Below, one piece after another: positions 21,004 to 30,382 of a DNA stretch of 64,000 bases. Location: positions 23,588 to 87,587 of the forward strand of contig NZ_WWCP01000024.1 in NCBI RefSeq assembly GCF_009857505.1. Reading direction: 5' to 3'. This stretch comes from Duganella lactea (GTDB taxonomy: Bacteria; Pseudomonadota; Gammaproteobacteria; Burkholderiales; Burkholderiaceae_D). The notes below the pieces were generated by a model, which was given only the letters and a program-made list of their open reading frames with translations, was not told the origin of the DNA and searched no databases. The first letter of the stretch is position 1; every line of letters starts with the position of its first letter. A program made the translations under genes and the position numbers.

Positions 21004-21768
21004 CTACCGCAGGCAGCCGTCGATAAACAGCTTCAGCTCCCCCGGCTGGAAGGCGGTCCAGCGCTCGTTGGTGGTCAGCGGCTGGGTGACGATGATGGCG
21101 ACGCGGTCGTCGGGCGTAGTTACCTGAGAGAAATCCACGCTGACGTCTTCATCGGACAGCTTGGCGGTGTCGAACGGATGCTGGCGCACCAGGTAAAACA
21201 GATGGGTCGAGCAATGCGCGAACAGCTCGCCGCCGGACGACAGCAGCATGTTGAACGTACCGTGGGTGGCGATCTCGTGCGCCAGCCCGCTCAGCACCGA
21301 GCGCAGCTCCGCCAACGGCGGCCGCTGTTCGCCGAAGCGCGCGCGCAACTGCTGCAGGATGTAGCAGAAGGCCCGTTCGCTGTCGGTCGTGCCGACCGGG
21401 CGGAAGGCGCCGTTGAGCAAAGGGTGGAACTCCTTCAGATCGCCGTTGTGGGCGAACACCCAGTATTGCCCCCACAGCTCGCGCACGAACGGATGGCAAT
21501 TCTCCAGCGCCACCTGGCCCTGCGTGGCCTTGCGGATGTGGGCGATGACGTTGGTGGACTTGATCGGGTAACGCTTGATCAGCTCGGCGATCGGCGAGGC
21601 GATCGCGGCCTGATGGTCGACGAAATGGCGCACGCCGGCGCCCTCGAAAAAGGCGATGCCCCAGCCGTCGTGGTGGGTGTCGGTGTGGCCGCCGCGCATG
21701 GCGAAGCCGGTGAAACTGAACACAATGTCGGTCGGGACATTGCAGTTCATCGCAAGGAGTTGGCACAT
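21004..21768 (-). CDS. Class II glutamine amidotransferase (YafJ-like)
   Basis: A 254-aa Ntn-type amidotransferase. The catalytic Cys2 follows the initiator Met (MCQLLAMN), and typical glutamine-site segments follow (HHDGWGIAF, AHIRKATQG, FAHNGDL). It is a stand-alone glutaminase domain without a synthase partner; the YafJ group is poorly characterised. Initiator-Met removal is needed to expose Cys2. Confidence 0.9.
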   Translation of the reverse strand: MCQLLAMNCNVPTDIVFSFTGFAMRGGHTDTHHDGWGIAFFEGAGVRHFVDHQAAIASPIAELIKRYPIKSTNVIAHIRKATQGQVALENCHPFVRELWGQYWVFAHNGDLKEFHPLLNGAFRPVGTTDSERAFCYILQQLRARFGEQRPPLAELRSVLSGLAHEIATHGTFNMLLSSGGELFAHCSTHLFYLVRQHPFDTAKLSDEDVSVDFSQVTTPDDRVAIIVTQPLTTNERWTAFQPGELKLFIDGCLR

Positions 21769-21807
21769 GGCGGAATTATACCCACCCTGTGCCCACCCCC
21801 GCGAGGT

Positions 21808-22065
21808 TTAATGCAACAGCACGGGCTGGCTCATTAACTCATCGTAGCTGCCCAAAAATTCATCGATTTCCGCCATGGTCGGCTCGTTGGCGATCAGCTG
21901 GTTGACTTCACGGCGGAAATTCTGCGCCAGCACGCCGGCGATGAAGATCTCGCGCTTGCCCCCCTTGTCGACGATTTCATAGCCGCCAAAGCGCAGGGCC
22001 TCCAGACTACGGTCCACGCCGAACTCGACAACACTGTATTGCTCGCTGTTGTAGATGAGGTTCAT
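21808..22065 (-). CDS. DUF3567 family protein
   Basis: An 85-aa protein starting MNLIYNSEQYSVVEFG, recognised as DUF3567, a short family confined largely to Betaproteobacteria. It is acidic, with no membrane segment or cysteine. Function unknown. It has a good ribosome site (GAAAGGAAG just before the start) and is separated by 39 bases from the amidotransferase downstream, so the two may be co-transcribed. Confidence 0.85.
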   Translation of the reverse strand: MNLIYNSEQYSVVEFGVDRSLEALRFGGYEIVDKGGKREIFIAGVLAQNFRREVNQLIANEPTMAEIDEFLGSYDELMSQPVLLH

Positions 22066-22165
22066 TTTGCTTCCTTTCTCAAGGGGCGAAACACCTTAGT
22101 TTCCGCCTTCCCCCCGTACATAGGGTTGAACGCGGGCCATTTCAAGGGCAATCAGCGGGCTGGGG

Positions 22166-22585
22166 TTAGGCCGCGATAAGGTCTTGCAGTTCCAGCAAGT
22201 CCCCGTAGGGCGCCTCGGACAACCAGGAACGCAGCTGTTCCAGGTGCTCGGCGGAGGCCAGGCTGAGATAGAGCCGCGCGGGGGGACGGCGCAGCACCCG
22301 GTTCAATGTTACGCGCAAAATCAGATTACCGCTGCAATGAAGACAGCCTGGTGCGATACGCAACACTTGCGGGATATTTTCGTAGGGATATGGCCCATCG
22401 GCCGGATCGAAACACAAGGCCGAACCGCCGTCCGACAAGCCCTCCAGAATGATGACGCTGGCGCCGTCGCGCGGCAGATGGGCGGCGATGGCCGCCTCGC
22501 GCAGGCCGGCGCGCGCGCCGGTGACCAGCCAGGTCGGCACCGGCGGCCGGTGATGGACGGCGCCGGTGGCGGACATGGCGGTCAC
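22166..22585 (-). CDS. Orphan protein downstream of ntrX, remotely CobW-like
   Basis: A 139-aa protein with a GTG start two bases after the ntrX stop (an ATG three codons in is the alternative), so it belongs to the rsmB-ntrYX operon. I do not recognise it firmly. The order of motifs, PTWLVTGARAGLREAAI then GCLHCSGNLILRVTLNR, resembles the P-loop and CxCC regions of CobW/G3E GTPases, but the P-loop lacks GKT, the metal motif has only two Cys, and the length is under half. It may be a shortened, nucleotide-binding-deficient relative (inference). Confidence 0.6.
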   Translation of the reverse strand: MTAMSATGAVHHRPPVPTWLVTGARAGLREAAIAAHLPRDGASVIILEGLSDGGSALCFDPADGPYPYENIPQVLRIAPGCLHCSGNLILRVTLNRVLRRPPARLYLSLASAEHLEQLRSWLSEAPYGDLLELQDLIAA

Positions 22586-22587
22586 CG

Positions 22588-23304
22588 TCAGACGTTTTTC
22601 TTGGCCAGCTTGCCCGGCTCGACACCCAGCTGCTTGAGCTTGCGGTACAGGTGGGTGCGTTCCAGGCCGGTCTTCTCGGCCACGCGGGTCATGCTGCCGC
22701 CTTCGCGGCCCAGGTGGTGTTCGAAGTACATGCGCTCGAAGGCGTCGCGCGCCTCGCGCAGCGGCAGGTCGAACGACAGGCTGAAGCTGTGGTTGTCGGC
22801 GCCGGTCACGGTGGCGCCGCCACGCACGGCGATGCCCGCCACCGGCTGCGGCGCGGCGAAGCCGCTGGCGGCCGTCGGCGCCTCATCCGGCTGCGCCATC
22901 GTCGGACGCGGCGCCAGCGCCGGCGCGCGCACGGTTTCCTGGGCCCGCGTCAGACCGGCTTGCACCGCCTTCAGCAGCTTTTGCAGCGCGATCGGCTTTT
23001 CCAGGAAATTGAGCGCGCCGATGCGGGTCGCCTCGACCGCCGTATCGATCGTCGCGTGACCGGACATCATGATGACCGGCATGGTCAGCAGGCCGTCGCG
23101 CTGCCACTCTTTCAGCAGCGTGACGCCATCGGTGTCCGGCATCCAGATATCGAGCAGCACCAGGTCCGGCGCCCCTTGGGCGCGCGCCTCGCGCGCCTGC
23201 TGGGCGTTTTCCGCCAGTTGTATCGCATGTCCCTCGTCGCTCAAGATTTCCGAGAGCAACTCGCGGATACCCATTTCATCGTCAACCACCAGAATGTTTG
23301 CCAT
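22588..23304 (-). CDS. ntrX: Response regulator NtrX, short form without AAA+ domain
   Basis: A 238-aa response regulator with an N-terminal receiver domain (phospho-acceptor Asp52 in LLDIWMPD, Lys in EKPIAL), a Pro/Ala-rich linker (about 125-165) and a C-terminal Fis-type helix-turn-helix (RVAEKTGLERTHLYRKLKQL). The sigma-54-interacting AAA+ module of alphaproteobacterial NtrX is absent, so it cannot activate sigma-54 promoters in the classical way and probably acts with sigma-70. It is encoded 58 bases after its kinase ntrY. Confidence 0.88.
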   Translation of the reverse strand: MANILVVDDEMGIRELLSEILSDEGHAIQLAENAQQAREARAQGAPDLVLLDIWMPDTDGVTLLKEWQRDGLLTMPVIMMSGHATIDTAVEATRIGALNFLEKPIALQKLLKAVQAGLTRAQETVRAPALAPRPTMAQPDEAPTAASGFAAPQPVAGIAVRGGATVTGADNHSFSLSFDLPLREARDAFERMYFEHHLGREGGSMTRVAEKTGLERTHLYRKLKQLGVEPGKLAKKNV

Positions 23305-23362
23305 CTTCCCTTGTCCTCATTTCGCCGTCCCGGGACGGCAATGATGTTTGTGTCATAGCACT

Positions 23363-25660
23363 TCAGCTATTGTGCGACGCCGAGGCTAACTTTAACAGCA
23401 AAATCAGCACCGACGCGCCACTTCTATCGACATGGTTCTGAATATCGATCCGTCCACCATGTTCCTCGATAATCTTTTTCACCATCGCCAGGCCCAGTCC
23501 GGTGCCGCGCGCCTTCGACGTCACGTACGGTTCAAACGCGCGCGCCAGGATTTTGGGCGCGAAGCCGGAACCGTTGTCGCTGATCGCCAACCGCACGGCG
23601 GTGCGCGAACCACCGTCCGCGCCCTGATAATGAATGGCTTCGGTGATCACGTCAATGCGCGGCTGCGGTGCGCCGTCCGGCAAGTCGGCCATCGCGTCCT
23701 GGGCGTTCTGCAGCAGGTTGTGGATCACCTGGCGCAACTGGGTCGGATCGCCCATCACCCGCGGCAGGCCGGGGGCCAGATGTGGGTGGATGATATCGTT
23801 GCCCTCGCCGCTGATGTACAGGTGCAGGATCTCGTCGATCAGCGCGTTCAGGTCCAGCGCTTCGAGCACCGCCGGCGGCGTCTTGGCGTAGTCGCGGAAG
23901 TCGTCGACCATGCGTTTCATCGCCGCCACCTGGTTGACGATGGTGGCGGTGCCCTTGTTGAGCAGCTCGGCGTCCGGCGGCAGCAGCTTGGCCTCCAGCT
24001 TCATCTGCATGCGCTCGGCCGACAGCTGGATCGGCGTCAGCGGGTTCTTGATTTCGTGCGCCAGCCGGCGCGCCACCTCGCCCCAGGCGATCGAGCGCTG
24101 TGCCGAGATGACGTCGGAGATGTCGTCGAATACCACCAGGTAGCCGCTGCCGCCCTCGACCGGCAGGCGCGAGCCGCGCGTCAGCAAGGTCAGGTCGCTG
24201 TCGTCGACCCCGGCCGGCGCCGGCCGCGGCACTTCGATCTGACGCTGCCAGTGCAGCCGCGCCGGATTGCGCCCGGCCGCCGACTGGGCGTTCTGCGCGG
24301 CGAACGCGGCCACGATGGCGGCGCCGAACTCGTGCAGGCCGTCGATCGCGTCCAGCTGCTGGCCAATCATGGTGACGCCGGCCTGCTGCAGGATGCGTTC
24401 GACCGAGTCGTTGCAGCTGATCAGGTGGAATTCCTGGTCCAGCACCATCACCCCGGCCGACATATTGGCCAGCACCGACTCCAGGTGGGCCTTGGCGTTT
24501 TGCAGCGCCGCGCGGTTGCGCTCGACCGCGCTGCGGGCGTCCGACAACTGCCGCGTCATGGTGTTGAACGACTGCGTCAGCGTGCCCAGCTCGTCCGAGG
24601 TGGCGACGATCGGCCGCGGCGACAAATCGCCCTCGGCCACCGCGCGCGTGCCCTCGGCCAGCAGCAGCAGCGGCTGCGCCAGGTCGCTGGCGATCAGGAA
24701 GGCGGCGGCGATGGCGCCGAACACCGCCAGCAGCAGCGTCAGCGTCAGCGTCACGATGTACATCTTGCGCAGGCCGACGCGGGCGTCGAAGCGCTCCTTG
24801 TAGTCGGCGTAGGCGCGGCGGATGGTCTCGCCGTCGGCCGCCAGTTGCGCCGGCGCCAGCTGCAGCAGCTGCAGGTAGCGCGGCGCCAGGTGGGTGCCGT
24901 TCGGCTGCACCGGGTCGGGCACTGGCAGCAGCACCCGCAGCCGCAGCTGGTTGAGCGGCTCGACCGGCGTCGCCGGCACCGCGACCAGGTCGCTGCGCAA
25001 TTCATTGCCGCCCTCGGGCGCGCCGTAGCGCCCGTCCTTCTTGACCGTGGCCATCATGGCGCGCGTCGGCAGGTCGGCGCTGAGGTTGCGGCCGCGGCTG
25101 GCGCGGGCGCTGACCACCAGCCCGCCGTCGGCGTCGACGATGATGGCGTTCTGCATCCCGGCCTCGCTCTTGACCAGCGCCGCCAGGATCGCGCGCTCGC
25201 TGCCGAACGGCCGCTCAGCCAGCTCCTGCGCGGTGCGCCCGGCGGTGGCGTTCAGTTCGCCGACAGCGCGGTCCAGGCCGGCGCGGCTGAGATTGATGCC
25301 CGATTCCAGCGCCTCCTCCACCGGCACATTGAACCAGGATTCGATCGAATGGGACACGAACTGCACCGAAACCAGGAAGATCACCAGCCCGGGCAGCACG
25401 CCGATGGCGGCGAACAGCAGCACCAGCCGCGTCATCAGCTTGGAGCCGAAGCGGCCGGCCTTGTAGCGGGAATACAGGCGGAACAGGGACACCACGACCA
25501 GCAGCAGCAGCGCGGCGGCCACCGCCGCGTTCAGGCCCAGCAGCCAGCCATAGTAGCGGTCGAAGAAGCCGGAATTGTCGGAGGCCGACGCCAGCAGGAA
25601 CAGCAGGATGCTGACGACGGCGCCGCCCACCACCGCAAAGTACCGCAGGGCCGTCTTCAC
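23363..25660 (-). CDS. ntrY: Sensor histidine kinase NtrY
   Basis: A 765-aa membrane kinase: three to four N-terminal helices (about 8-115), a periplasmic region, another helix (about 300-325), HAMP (about 325-380), a PAS domain (about 395-500), and HisKA/HATPase_c with the phospho-accepting His535 in RLAHEIKNPLTPIQLSAER and G-box GTGLGLAMVKKI. The domain order matches NtrY, which responds to nitrogen or redox status. Partner of the adjacent NtrX. The DUF4390 gene stops directly before its start. Confidence 0.93.
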   Translation of the reverse strand: MKTALRYFAVVGGAVVSILLFLLASASDNSGFFDRYYGWLLGLNAAVAAALLLLVVVSLFRLYSRYKAGRFGSKLMTRLVLLFAAIGVLPGLVIFLVSVQFVSHSIESWFNVPVEEALESGINLSRAGLDRAVGELNATAGRTAQELAERPFGSERAILAALVKSEAGMQNAIIVDADGGLVVSARASRGRNLSADLPTRAMMATVKKDGRYGAPEGGNELRSDLVAVPATPVEPLNQLRLRVLLPVPDPVQPNGTHLAPRYLQLLQLAPAQLAADGETIRRAYADYKERFDARVGLRKMYIVTLTLTLLLAVFGAIAAAFLIASDLAQPLLLLAEGTRAVAEGDLSPRPIVATSDELGTLTQSFNTMTRQLSDARSAVERNRAALQNAKAHLESVLANMSAGVMVLDQEFHLISCNDSVERILQQAGVTMIGQQLDAIDGLHEFGAAIVAAFAAQNAQSAAGRNPARLHWQRQIEVPRPAPAGVDDSDLTLLTRGSRLPVEGGSGYLVVFDDISDVISAQRSIAWGEVARRLAHEIKNPLTPIQLSAERMQMKLEAKLLPPDAELLNKGTATIVNQVAAMKRMVDDFRDYAKTPPAVLEALDLNALIDEILHLYISGEGNDIIHPHLAPGLPRVMGDPTQLRQVIHNLLQNAQDAMADLPDGAPQPRIDVITEAIHYQGADGGSRTAVRLAISDNGSGFAPKILARAFEPYVTSKARGTGLGLAMVKKIIEEHGGRIDIQNHVDRSGASVLILLLKLASASHNS

Positions 25661-26260
25661 TTACTCGGCCCTGTACTGGAAGGTTTTCTTGTCCGACGCC
25701 AGGCGCCATTCACTGTTGTTCAGGGCGTTGACCTTGAGCGGCTTGGGCACATAGTTGGGGTCCAGCCCCATGCTCAGCTTGACGGTGTAGGTCTCGCCCA
25801 CCTTCAGCGCGCCGCGCGCGGCGACGATCCAGCGGCCCGGCCGGCGGATCAGGAACAGCGCGTCCTCCAGCGACGCGAAGCTCTGGTGCACGCTGCCGCT
25901 GACGGCGACGTTGTATTGCCGCGTCAGCACGTTGTAGGACAGGCTGACGGTCTGGCGCGCGGTGATGGCTTTTTCGTCAAACCAGTACCAGCGCGGGCGG
26001 GTGAATTCGATTTCGGTGTAGAAGTACAGCGTGCGCCCGTATTGCAGCGCGTCCTCCATCTCGTGGCTCAGCTCGAAGCCGTAGGTGGCCGACAGTCGGT
26101 AGCCGTCCTCGGTCGCCTCGACCAGCGCGCGGCGGATTTCCACGCCTTCGGCCGCGCGCGCGCCATGCGGCAGCAGCGCCAGCATCAGCAGCAAGGTCGC
26201 GGTCAGAAGTCGGAAAAATCGTCGCGTCACGGGTGGGCAAGGTCTCAAGAGGTTACGCAT
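25661..26260 (-). CDS. DUF4390 domain protein, secreted
   Basis: About 199 aa from MRNLLRPCPP (26260), overlapping the rsmB stop by eight bases; a longer frame to 26368 lies inside rsmB. A signal peptide (RRFFRLLTATLLLMLALLPHG, cut near ARAA) precedes a beta-rich domain with aromatic repeats (YFYTEIEFTRPRWYW), which I recognise as DUF4390. It always sits between rsmB and ntrY in Burkholderiales and is therefore a candidate periplasmic partner of NtrY (inference). Confidence 0.85.
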   Translation of the reverse strand: MRNLLRPCPPVTRRFFRLLTATLLLMLALLPHGARAAEGVEIRRALVEATEDGYRLSATYGFELSHEMEDALQYGRTLYFYTEIEFTRPRWYWFDEKAITARQTVSLSYNVLTRQYNVAVSGSVHQSFASLEDALFLIRRPGRWIVAARGALKVGETYTVKLSMGLDPNYVPKPLKVNALNNSEWRLASDKKTFQYRAE

Positions 26261-27662
26261 TTTTCTGGAACAGCGCGTAAAACAAACCATCGTGATCCTG
26301 CCCGGAGCCGCCGGCGGGAAGCAATTGACCGGGCGCATCCAGTCGGACAGCCTGATGTCGAACAGCAAAAGCGGCCGCCTGCGCCTCGGATTCCTGCGGC
26401 CACAAGGAACATGTCACGAATAGCAATTTACCACCCGGCGCCAGCATCTGCCAAAGATTGTCCAGGATTTTTCCGGAAAGTGTTGCAAGTTGGAGCGTGT
26501 CGGCCTTGCGCCGCAGCCAGCGGATATCCGGGTGGCGGCGCACGATGCCGGAGGCGGTGCACGGCACGTCGGCCAGGATGCGGTCGAAGGGCTGGCCGTC
26601 CCACCAATCGTTGTTCTGCGCGTCGGCCGCCTTCAGCGTGGCGCGCAGTTTCAGCCGGTCCAGATTTTCGCCGACGCGGGCCAGGCGTCTGGCGTCGGCG
26701 TCCAGCGCGGTGACGTCGGCGTCGGCCAGCTCCAGGATGTGGCAGGTCTTGCCGCCCGGCGCGGCGCAGGCGTCCAGCACGCGCATGCCGTTTTGCACAT
26801 CCAGCAACGGCGCGGCGAGCTGGGCGCCGGCGTCCTGCACCGAGGCCGCGCCATCGGCGAAGCCCGGTATCAGGTGCACGCCGACCGGTTTTTCCAGGCG
26901 CACGGCGTACGGGCCGATCCGCGTGGCCGTCATGCCGGCGTCGGCCAGCCTGGCCAGGTAGTGCTCCACCGTGTGCTGGCGGGGATTGACGCGCAGCGTC
27001 AGCGGCGGCGCCATGTTGCCCGAAGCAAGAATCTGCTGCCATTGTTGCGGCCAGGCCGTTTTCACGGCGTCGATCCACCATTGCGGGTAGTTCCACTTGG
27101 CCACCGGTTGCAGCTGCGCCGCGTCCAGCAGCGCCTTGCGCTCGCGCAGCAGGCGGCGCAGCACGGCGTTGATCATGCCCTTGGCGCGGGCGGTGTCGGG
27201 GTGGCCGCCGGCGGCCGTCACGGTCTGGTCGACGATGGTGAATTCTTCATACGGCGGCGTGTCGTCCGGCGCGGTCATCAGCGCCAGCGCGCAGCACAGC
27301 AGCGCCACCACCAGCGGCTCCGGCGCCTTCGGCGCCATCAGGGTGATCAGCGCCTCGCTCTGGCCCAGCTGGCGCATCGCGCGGTAGCCGATGTCCTGCA
27401 TGGCGCCGCGCGCCTGCGGCGTGGTGTCCGGCTGTCGCGCCCACACCTGGGCCAGCGCCTGCGGCAGGTTGGTGCCGGTCTTGACCTGGGCGATGGCGCT
27501 GGCGGCGCCGATCAGGCTGTACGCCAGCGAATCGGGTTTGAGGTTGGTCTGGAAGTGGGTCTGCAACGCCGGTTTCAGCTCCCGTGCGTGGCTGGCGCGC
27601 AGTTTCTTCGGCGCGGCCGGCTTGGCGGGAGACTTCAAGGAGAGCGTTGGACGCTTGTTCAT
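26253..27662 (-). CDS. rsmB: 16S rRNA (cytosine(967)-C5)-methyltransferase
   Basis: A 469-aa RsmB/Sun enzyme that makes m5C967 in 16S rRNA. An N-terminal NusB-like RNA-binding domain (about 40-190) precedes the SAM-dependent domain with motif I DACAAPGGKT, the motif IV Cys in DVPCTASG and the catalytic motif VI Cys in TCSLWPQE. The N-terminus carries about 30 extra basic residues. First gene of the operon leading to ntrYX. Confidence 0.95.
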   Translation of the reverse strand: MNKRPTLSLKSPAKPAAPKKLRASHARELKPALQTHFQTNLKPDSLAYSLIGAASAIAQVKTGTNLPQALAQVWARQPDTTPQARGAMQDIGYRAMRQLGQSEALITLMAPKAPEPLVVALLCCALALMTAPDDTPPYEEFTIVDQTVTAAGGHPDTARAKGMINAVLRRLLRERKALLDAAQLQPVAKWNYPQWWIDAVKTAWPQQWQQILASGNMAPPLTLRVNPRQHTVEHYLARLADAGMTATRIGPYAVRLEKPVGVHLIPGFADGAASVQDAGAQLAAPLLDVQNGMRVLDACAAPGGKTCHILELADADVTALDADARRLARVGENLDRLKLRATLKAADAQNNDWWDGQPFDRILADVPCTASGIVRRHPDIRWLRRKADTLQLATLSGKILDNLWQMLAPGGKLLFVTCSLWPQESEAQAAAFAVRHQAVRLDAPGQLLPAGGSGQDHDGLFYALFQKNA

Positions 27663-27868
27663 ATGCTAATTCCAGAGATGGGGGAAGACCGTGATCGGGC
27701 AGTATACATTAGCGCCAGATGCAAGGCGACAGCGATAACGCTGAATCCGGATCAATCGTGCCGTCTGGACAAAGGCTTGCTTGGCACGCTCGCGTTCGCC
27801 GTCGCAAGATTTCCTCATTAGCAACGCCCTGCTGCCTCACAGTCCGCCCCTCCGTCCGGTCAACACAG

Positions 27869-27874
27869 TATAAT
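27869..27874 (+). promoter_or_regulatory. Probable argS -10 box
   Basis: A consensus TATAAT 64 bases before argS in the 275-base divergent gap from rsmB; the -35 region is weak. The rest of this gap (27663-27868) contains no ORF, hairpin or RNA motif that I can identify. Confidence 0.45.
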
Positions 27875-27937
27875 TAACGCTGTTTGGCCGGCGCCCATGC
27901 GCCCGCCGTTTCCACTATCTGAAGAATCTTTAAGCGC

Positions 27938-29653
27938 ATGCTAGCCCAACAAAAACAAGATATCACGGCCCTGTTCCAGGCCGCCCTCGCCCCGATCCTG
28001 GCTGGTACCGACATCACCACCAACGTTGTGCTGGAGCGCCCGCGCGATCCGTCCCACGGCGACGTCGCCTGCAACATCGCCATGCAACTGGCCAAGCAGC
28101 TGAAAATGAACCCGCGCGAACTGGCCACCAAACTGGTCGAGGCGCTGCTGGCCGACCCGGCCCGCAACGGCCTGATCGACGCCGCCGACATCGCCGGCCC
28201 GGGCTTCATCAACCTGCGCGTCAGCGCCGCCGCCAAGCAGGCCGTGGTCAAGACCGTGCTGGCGCAAGGCGACCAGTTCGGCGCCGCCGACACCGGCGCC
28301 GGCGCCGGCAAGAAAGTGATCATCGAATTCGTCTCCGCCAACCCGACCGGCCCGCTGCACGTGGGCCACGGCCGCCAGGCGGCGCTGGGCGACGCGCTGT
28401 CCTCGCTGTTCGTCTCGCAGGGCTACGATGTCACCCGCGAGTTCTACTACAACGACGCCGGCGTGCAGATCCAGACCCTGGCCAACTCGGTGCAGGCGCG
28501 CCTGCGCGGCCACAAGCCTGGCGACGCCGCCTGGCCGGAATCGGCCTACAACGGCGACTACATCGCCGACATCGCCGCCGACTTCCTGGCGAAGAAAACC
28601 GTGTCGGCCTCCGACGGTTCGCCGGCCACCGCCTCGGGCGACGTCGAAGACATCGAATCGATCCGCACCTTCGCCGTGACCTACCTGCGCAACGAGCAGG
28701 ACATCGACCTGCAGGCGTTCGGCGTCAAGTTCGACAACTACTACCTCGAATCGTCGCTGTACTCGGACGGCAAGGTGGACGCCGCCGTCGACATGCTCAA
28801 CAACTCCGGCAAGACCTACGAGGAAGACGGCGCCCTGTGGCTGCGCACCGAGGACTACGGCGACGACAAGAACCGCGTGATGCGTAAGAAGGACGGCACC
28901 TACACCTACTTCGTGCCGGACGTCGCCTACCACATCGTCAAATTCCAGCGCGGCTTCCAGCAAGCCATCAACGTGCAAGGCTCCGACCACCACGGCACCA
29001 TCGCCCGCGTGCGCGCCGGCCTGCAAGCGGTCAACGTCGGCATCCCGCAAGGCTTCCCGGACTACGTGCTGCACAAGATGGTCACCGTGATGAAGGGCGG
29101 CGAAGAAGTCAAGATCTCCAAGCGCGCCGGCTCCTACGTCACCGTGCGCGACCTGATCGAATGGTCGGGCGGCGGCGACATCACCAAGGGCCGCGACGCG
29201 GTGCGCTTCTTCCTCATCTCGCGCAAGGCCGACACCGAATTCGTGTTCGACGTCGACGTCGCGCTGAAAACCTCGGACGAGAATCCGGTCTACTACGTGC
29301 AGTACGCCCACGCGCGCATCTGCCGCATGCTGGAGCAGTGGACCGGCGACGAGGCCGCGCTGGCCAATGTCGACCTGTCGCCGCTGACCGCGCCGACCGA
29401 AGCGACGCTGCTGGCAACGCTGGCCGCCTACCCTGAAGCGCTGGCGCGCGCCCAGGCGGAACTGGGCCCGCACCAGATCGCGTTCTACCTGCGCGACCTG
29501 GCCGCCAATCTGCACAGCTTCTACTTTGCCGAGCGCGTGCTGGTTGACGACGAGGCACTGAAGGCCGCGCGCATCGCGCTGATGGTCGCCACCCGCCAGG
29601 TGCTGCGCAACGGCCTGGCGCTGATCGGCGTTTCGGCTCCCAACAAAATGTGA
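27938..29653 (+). CDS. argS: Arginyl-tRNA synthetase
   Basis: A 571-aa class I synthetase that charges tRNA-Arg. An N-terminal additional domain (about 1-110) precedes the HIGH-type motif HVGHG in NPTGPLHVGHGRQAALGD, the KMSKS-loop equivalent is VKISKRAG, and the C-terminal anticodon-binding helical domain runs from about residue 440. Length is typical. Its stop is followed 21 bases later by a SPOR protein gene. Confidence 0.97.
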   Translation: MLAQQKQDITALFQAALAPILAGTDITTNVVLERPRDPSHGDVACNIAMQLAKQLKMNPRELATKLVEALLADPARNGLIDAADIAGPGFINLRVSAAAKQAVVKTVLAQGDQFGAADTGAGAGKKVIIEFVSANPTGPLHVGHGRQAALGDALSSLFVSQGYDVTREFYYNDAGVQIQTLANSVQARLRGHKPGDAAWPESAYNGDYIADIAADFLAKKTVSASDGSPATASGDVEDIESIRTFAVTYLRNEQDIDLQAFGVKFDNYYLESSLYSDGKVDAAVDMLNNSGKTYEEDGALWLRTEDYGDDKNRVMRKKDGTYTYFVPDVAYHIVKFQRGFQQAINVQGSDHHGTIARVRAGLQAVNVGIPQGFPDYVLHKMVTVMKGGEEVKISKRAGSYVTVRDLIEWSGGGDITKGRDAVRFFLISRKADTEFVFDVDVALKTSDENPVYYVQYAHARICRMLEQWTGDEAALANVDLSPLTAPTEATLLATLAAYPEALARAQAELGPHQIAFYLRDLAANLHSFYFAERVLVDDEALKAARIALMVATRQVLRNGLALIGVSAPNKM

Positions 29654-29674
29654 TTGCGAAGGACATCCCGCACA

Positions 29675-30364
29675 ATGAATTTCCGCTCCAGCCGTTTCAG
29701 CTTAATGCGTCCTCGAACGCGACAGCAGGGCAACACCTTCATCGGCATCGTCATTGGCCTGGTCATCGGCCTGAGCATCGCCGTCGTCGTGGCGCTGATG
29801 ATCACCAAGGGCTCGACGCCGTTCACGGACAAAGGCCATCCGGGCAAGGCGGCGGAACCGACTGCGGGACAGATCGCCGATCCGAACAAACCGATGTACG
29901 GTAACAAGGACGCCGCGCGCGAGGCGGCCAAGGATCTGGCCAAGGAACCGCCAGCTCCAGCCGCCGCGCCGGCGCAGGCGGCGGCCGACCAACTGCAAGC
30001 GGTGGTCGACAAGATCCAGAACACGCCGGCACCAGCCAAGCCGGCAGCGGCACCGGCCACGCCGAACGCCGCCAACGTCACGCCGCAACCGGTGTCCAAA
30101 TCGGCCGGCGACGCGGCGTCCGATGAGAAGTACATCTACTACCTGCAAGCCGGCGCCTTCCGCGAGACGGCCGACGCCGAAAGCGCGCGCGCCAAGCTGG
30201 CGTTGCTCGGCTTTGAAGCCAACCTGTCGGATCGTTCGACCGACACCGGCGTGCTGCACCGCGTGCGCCTGGGCCCCTATCATCAGGTCGAAGCGATGAA
30301 CAAGGTCCGTAGCAAACTGTCCGAGAACGGCATCGACGTCGCCGTGGTCCGCAATCAAAAATAA
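29675..30364 (+). CDS. SPOR domain membrane protein (FtsN-like)
   Basis: A 229-aa bitopic protein: short basic cytoplasmic tail, one transmembrane helix (GNTFIGIVIGLVIGLSIAVV, about 18-45), a long Ala/Pro-rich periplasmic linker and a C-terminal SPOR domain (YIYYLQAGAFRETADAESAR to the end). SPOR domains bind septal peptidoglycan stripped of stem peptides. Topology matches FtsN, so a division role is likely. I start at ATG 29675 rather than the TTG at 29654. It is followed 18 bases later by dsbA. Confidence 0.9.
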   Translation: MNFRSSRFSLMRPRTRQQGNTFIGIVIGLVIGLSIAVVVALMITKGSTPFTDKGHPGKAAEPTAGQIADPNKPMYGNKDAAREAAKDLAKEPPAPAAAPAQAAADQLQAVVDKIQNTPAPAKPAAAPATPNAANVTPQPVSKSAGDAASDEKYIYYLQAGAFRETADAESARAKLALLGFEANLSDRSTDTGVLHRVRLGPYHQVEAMNKVRSKLSENGIDVAVVRNQK

Positions 30365-30382
30365 ACAGCACAAGGAATAACC

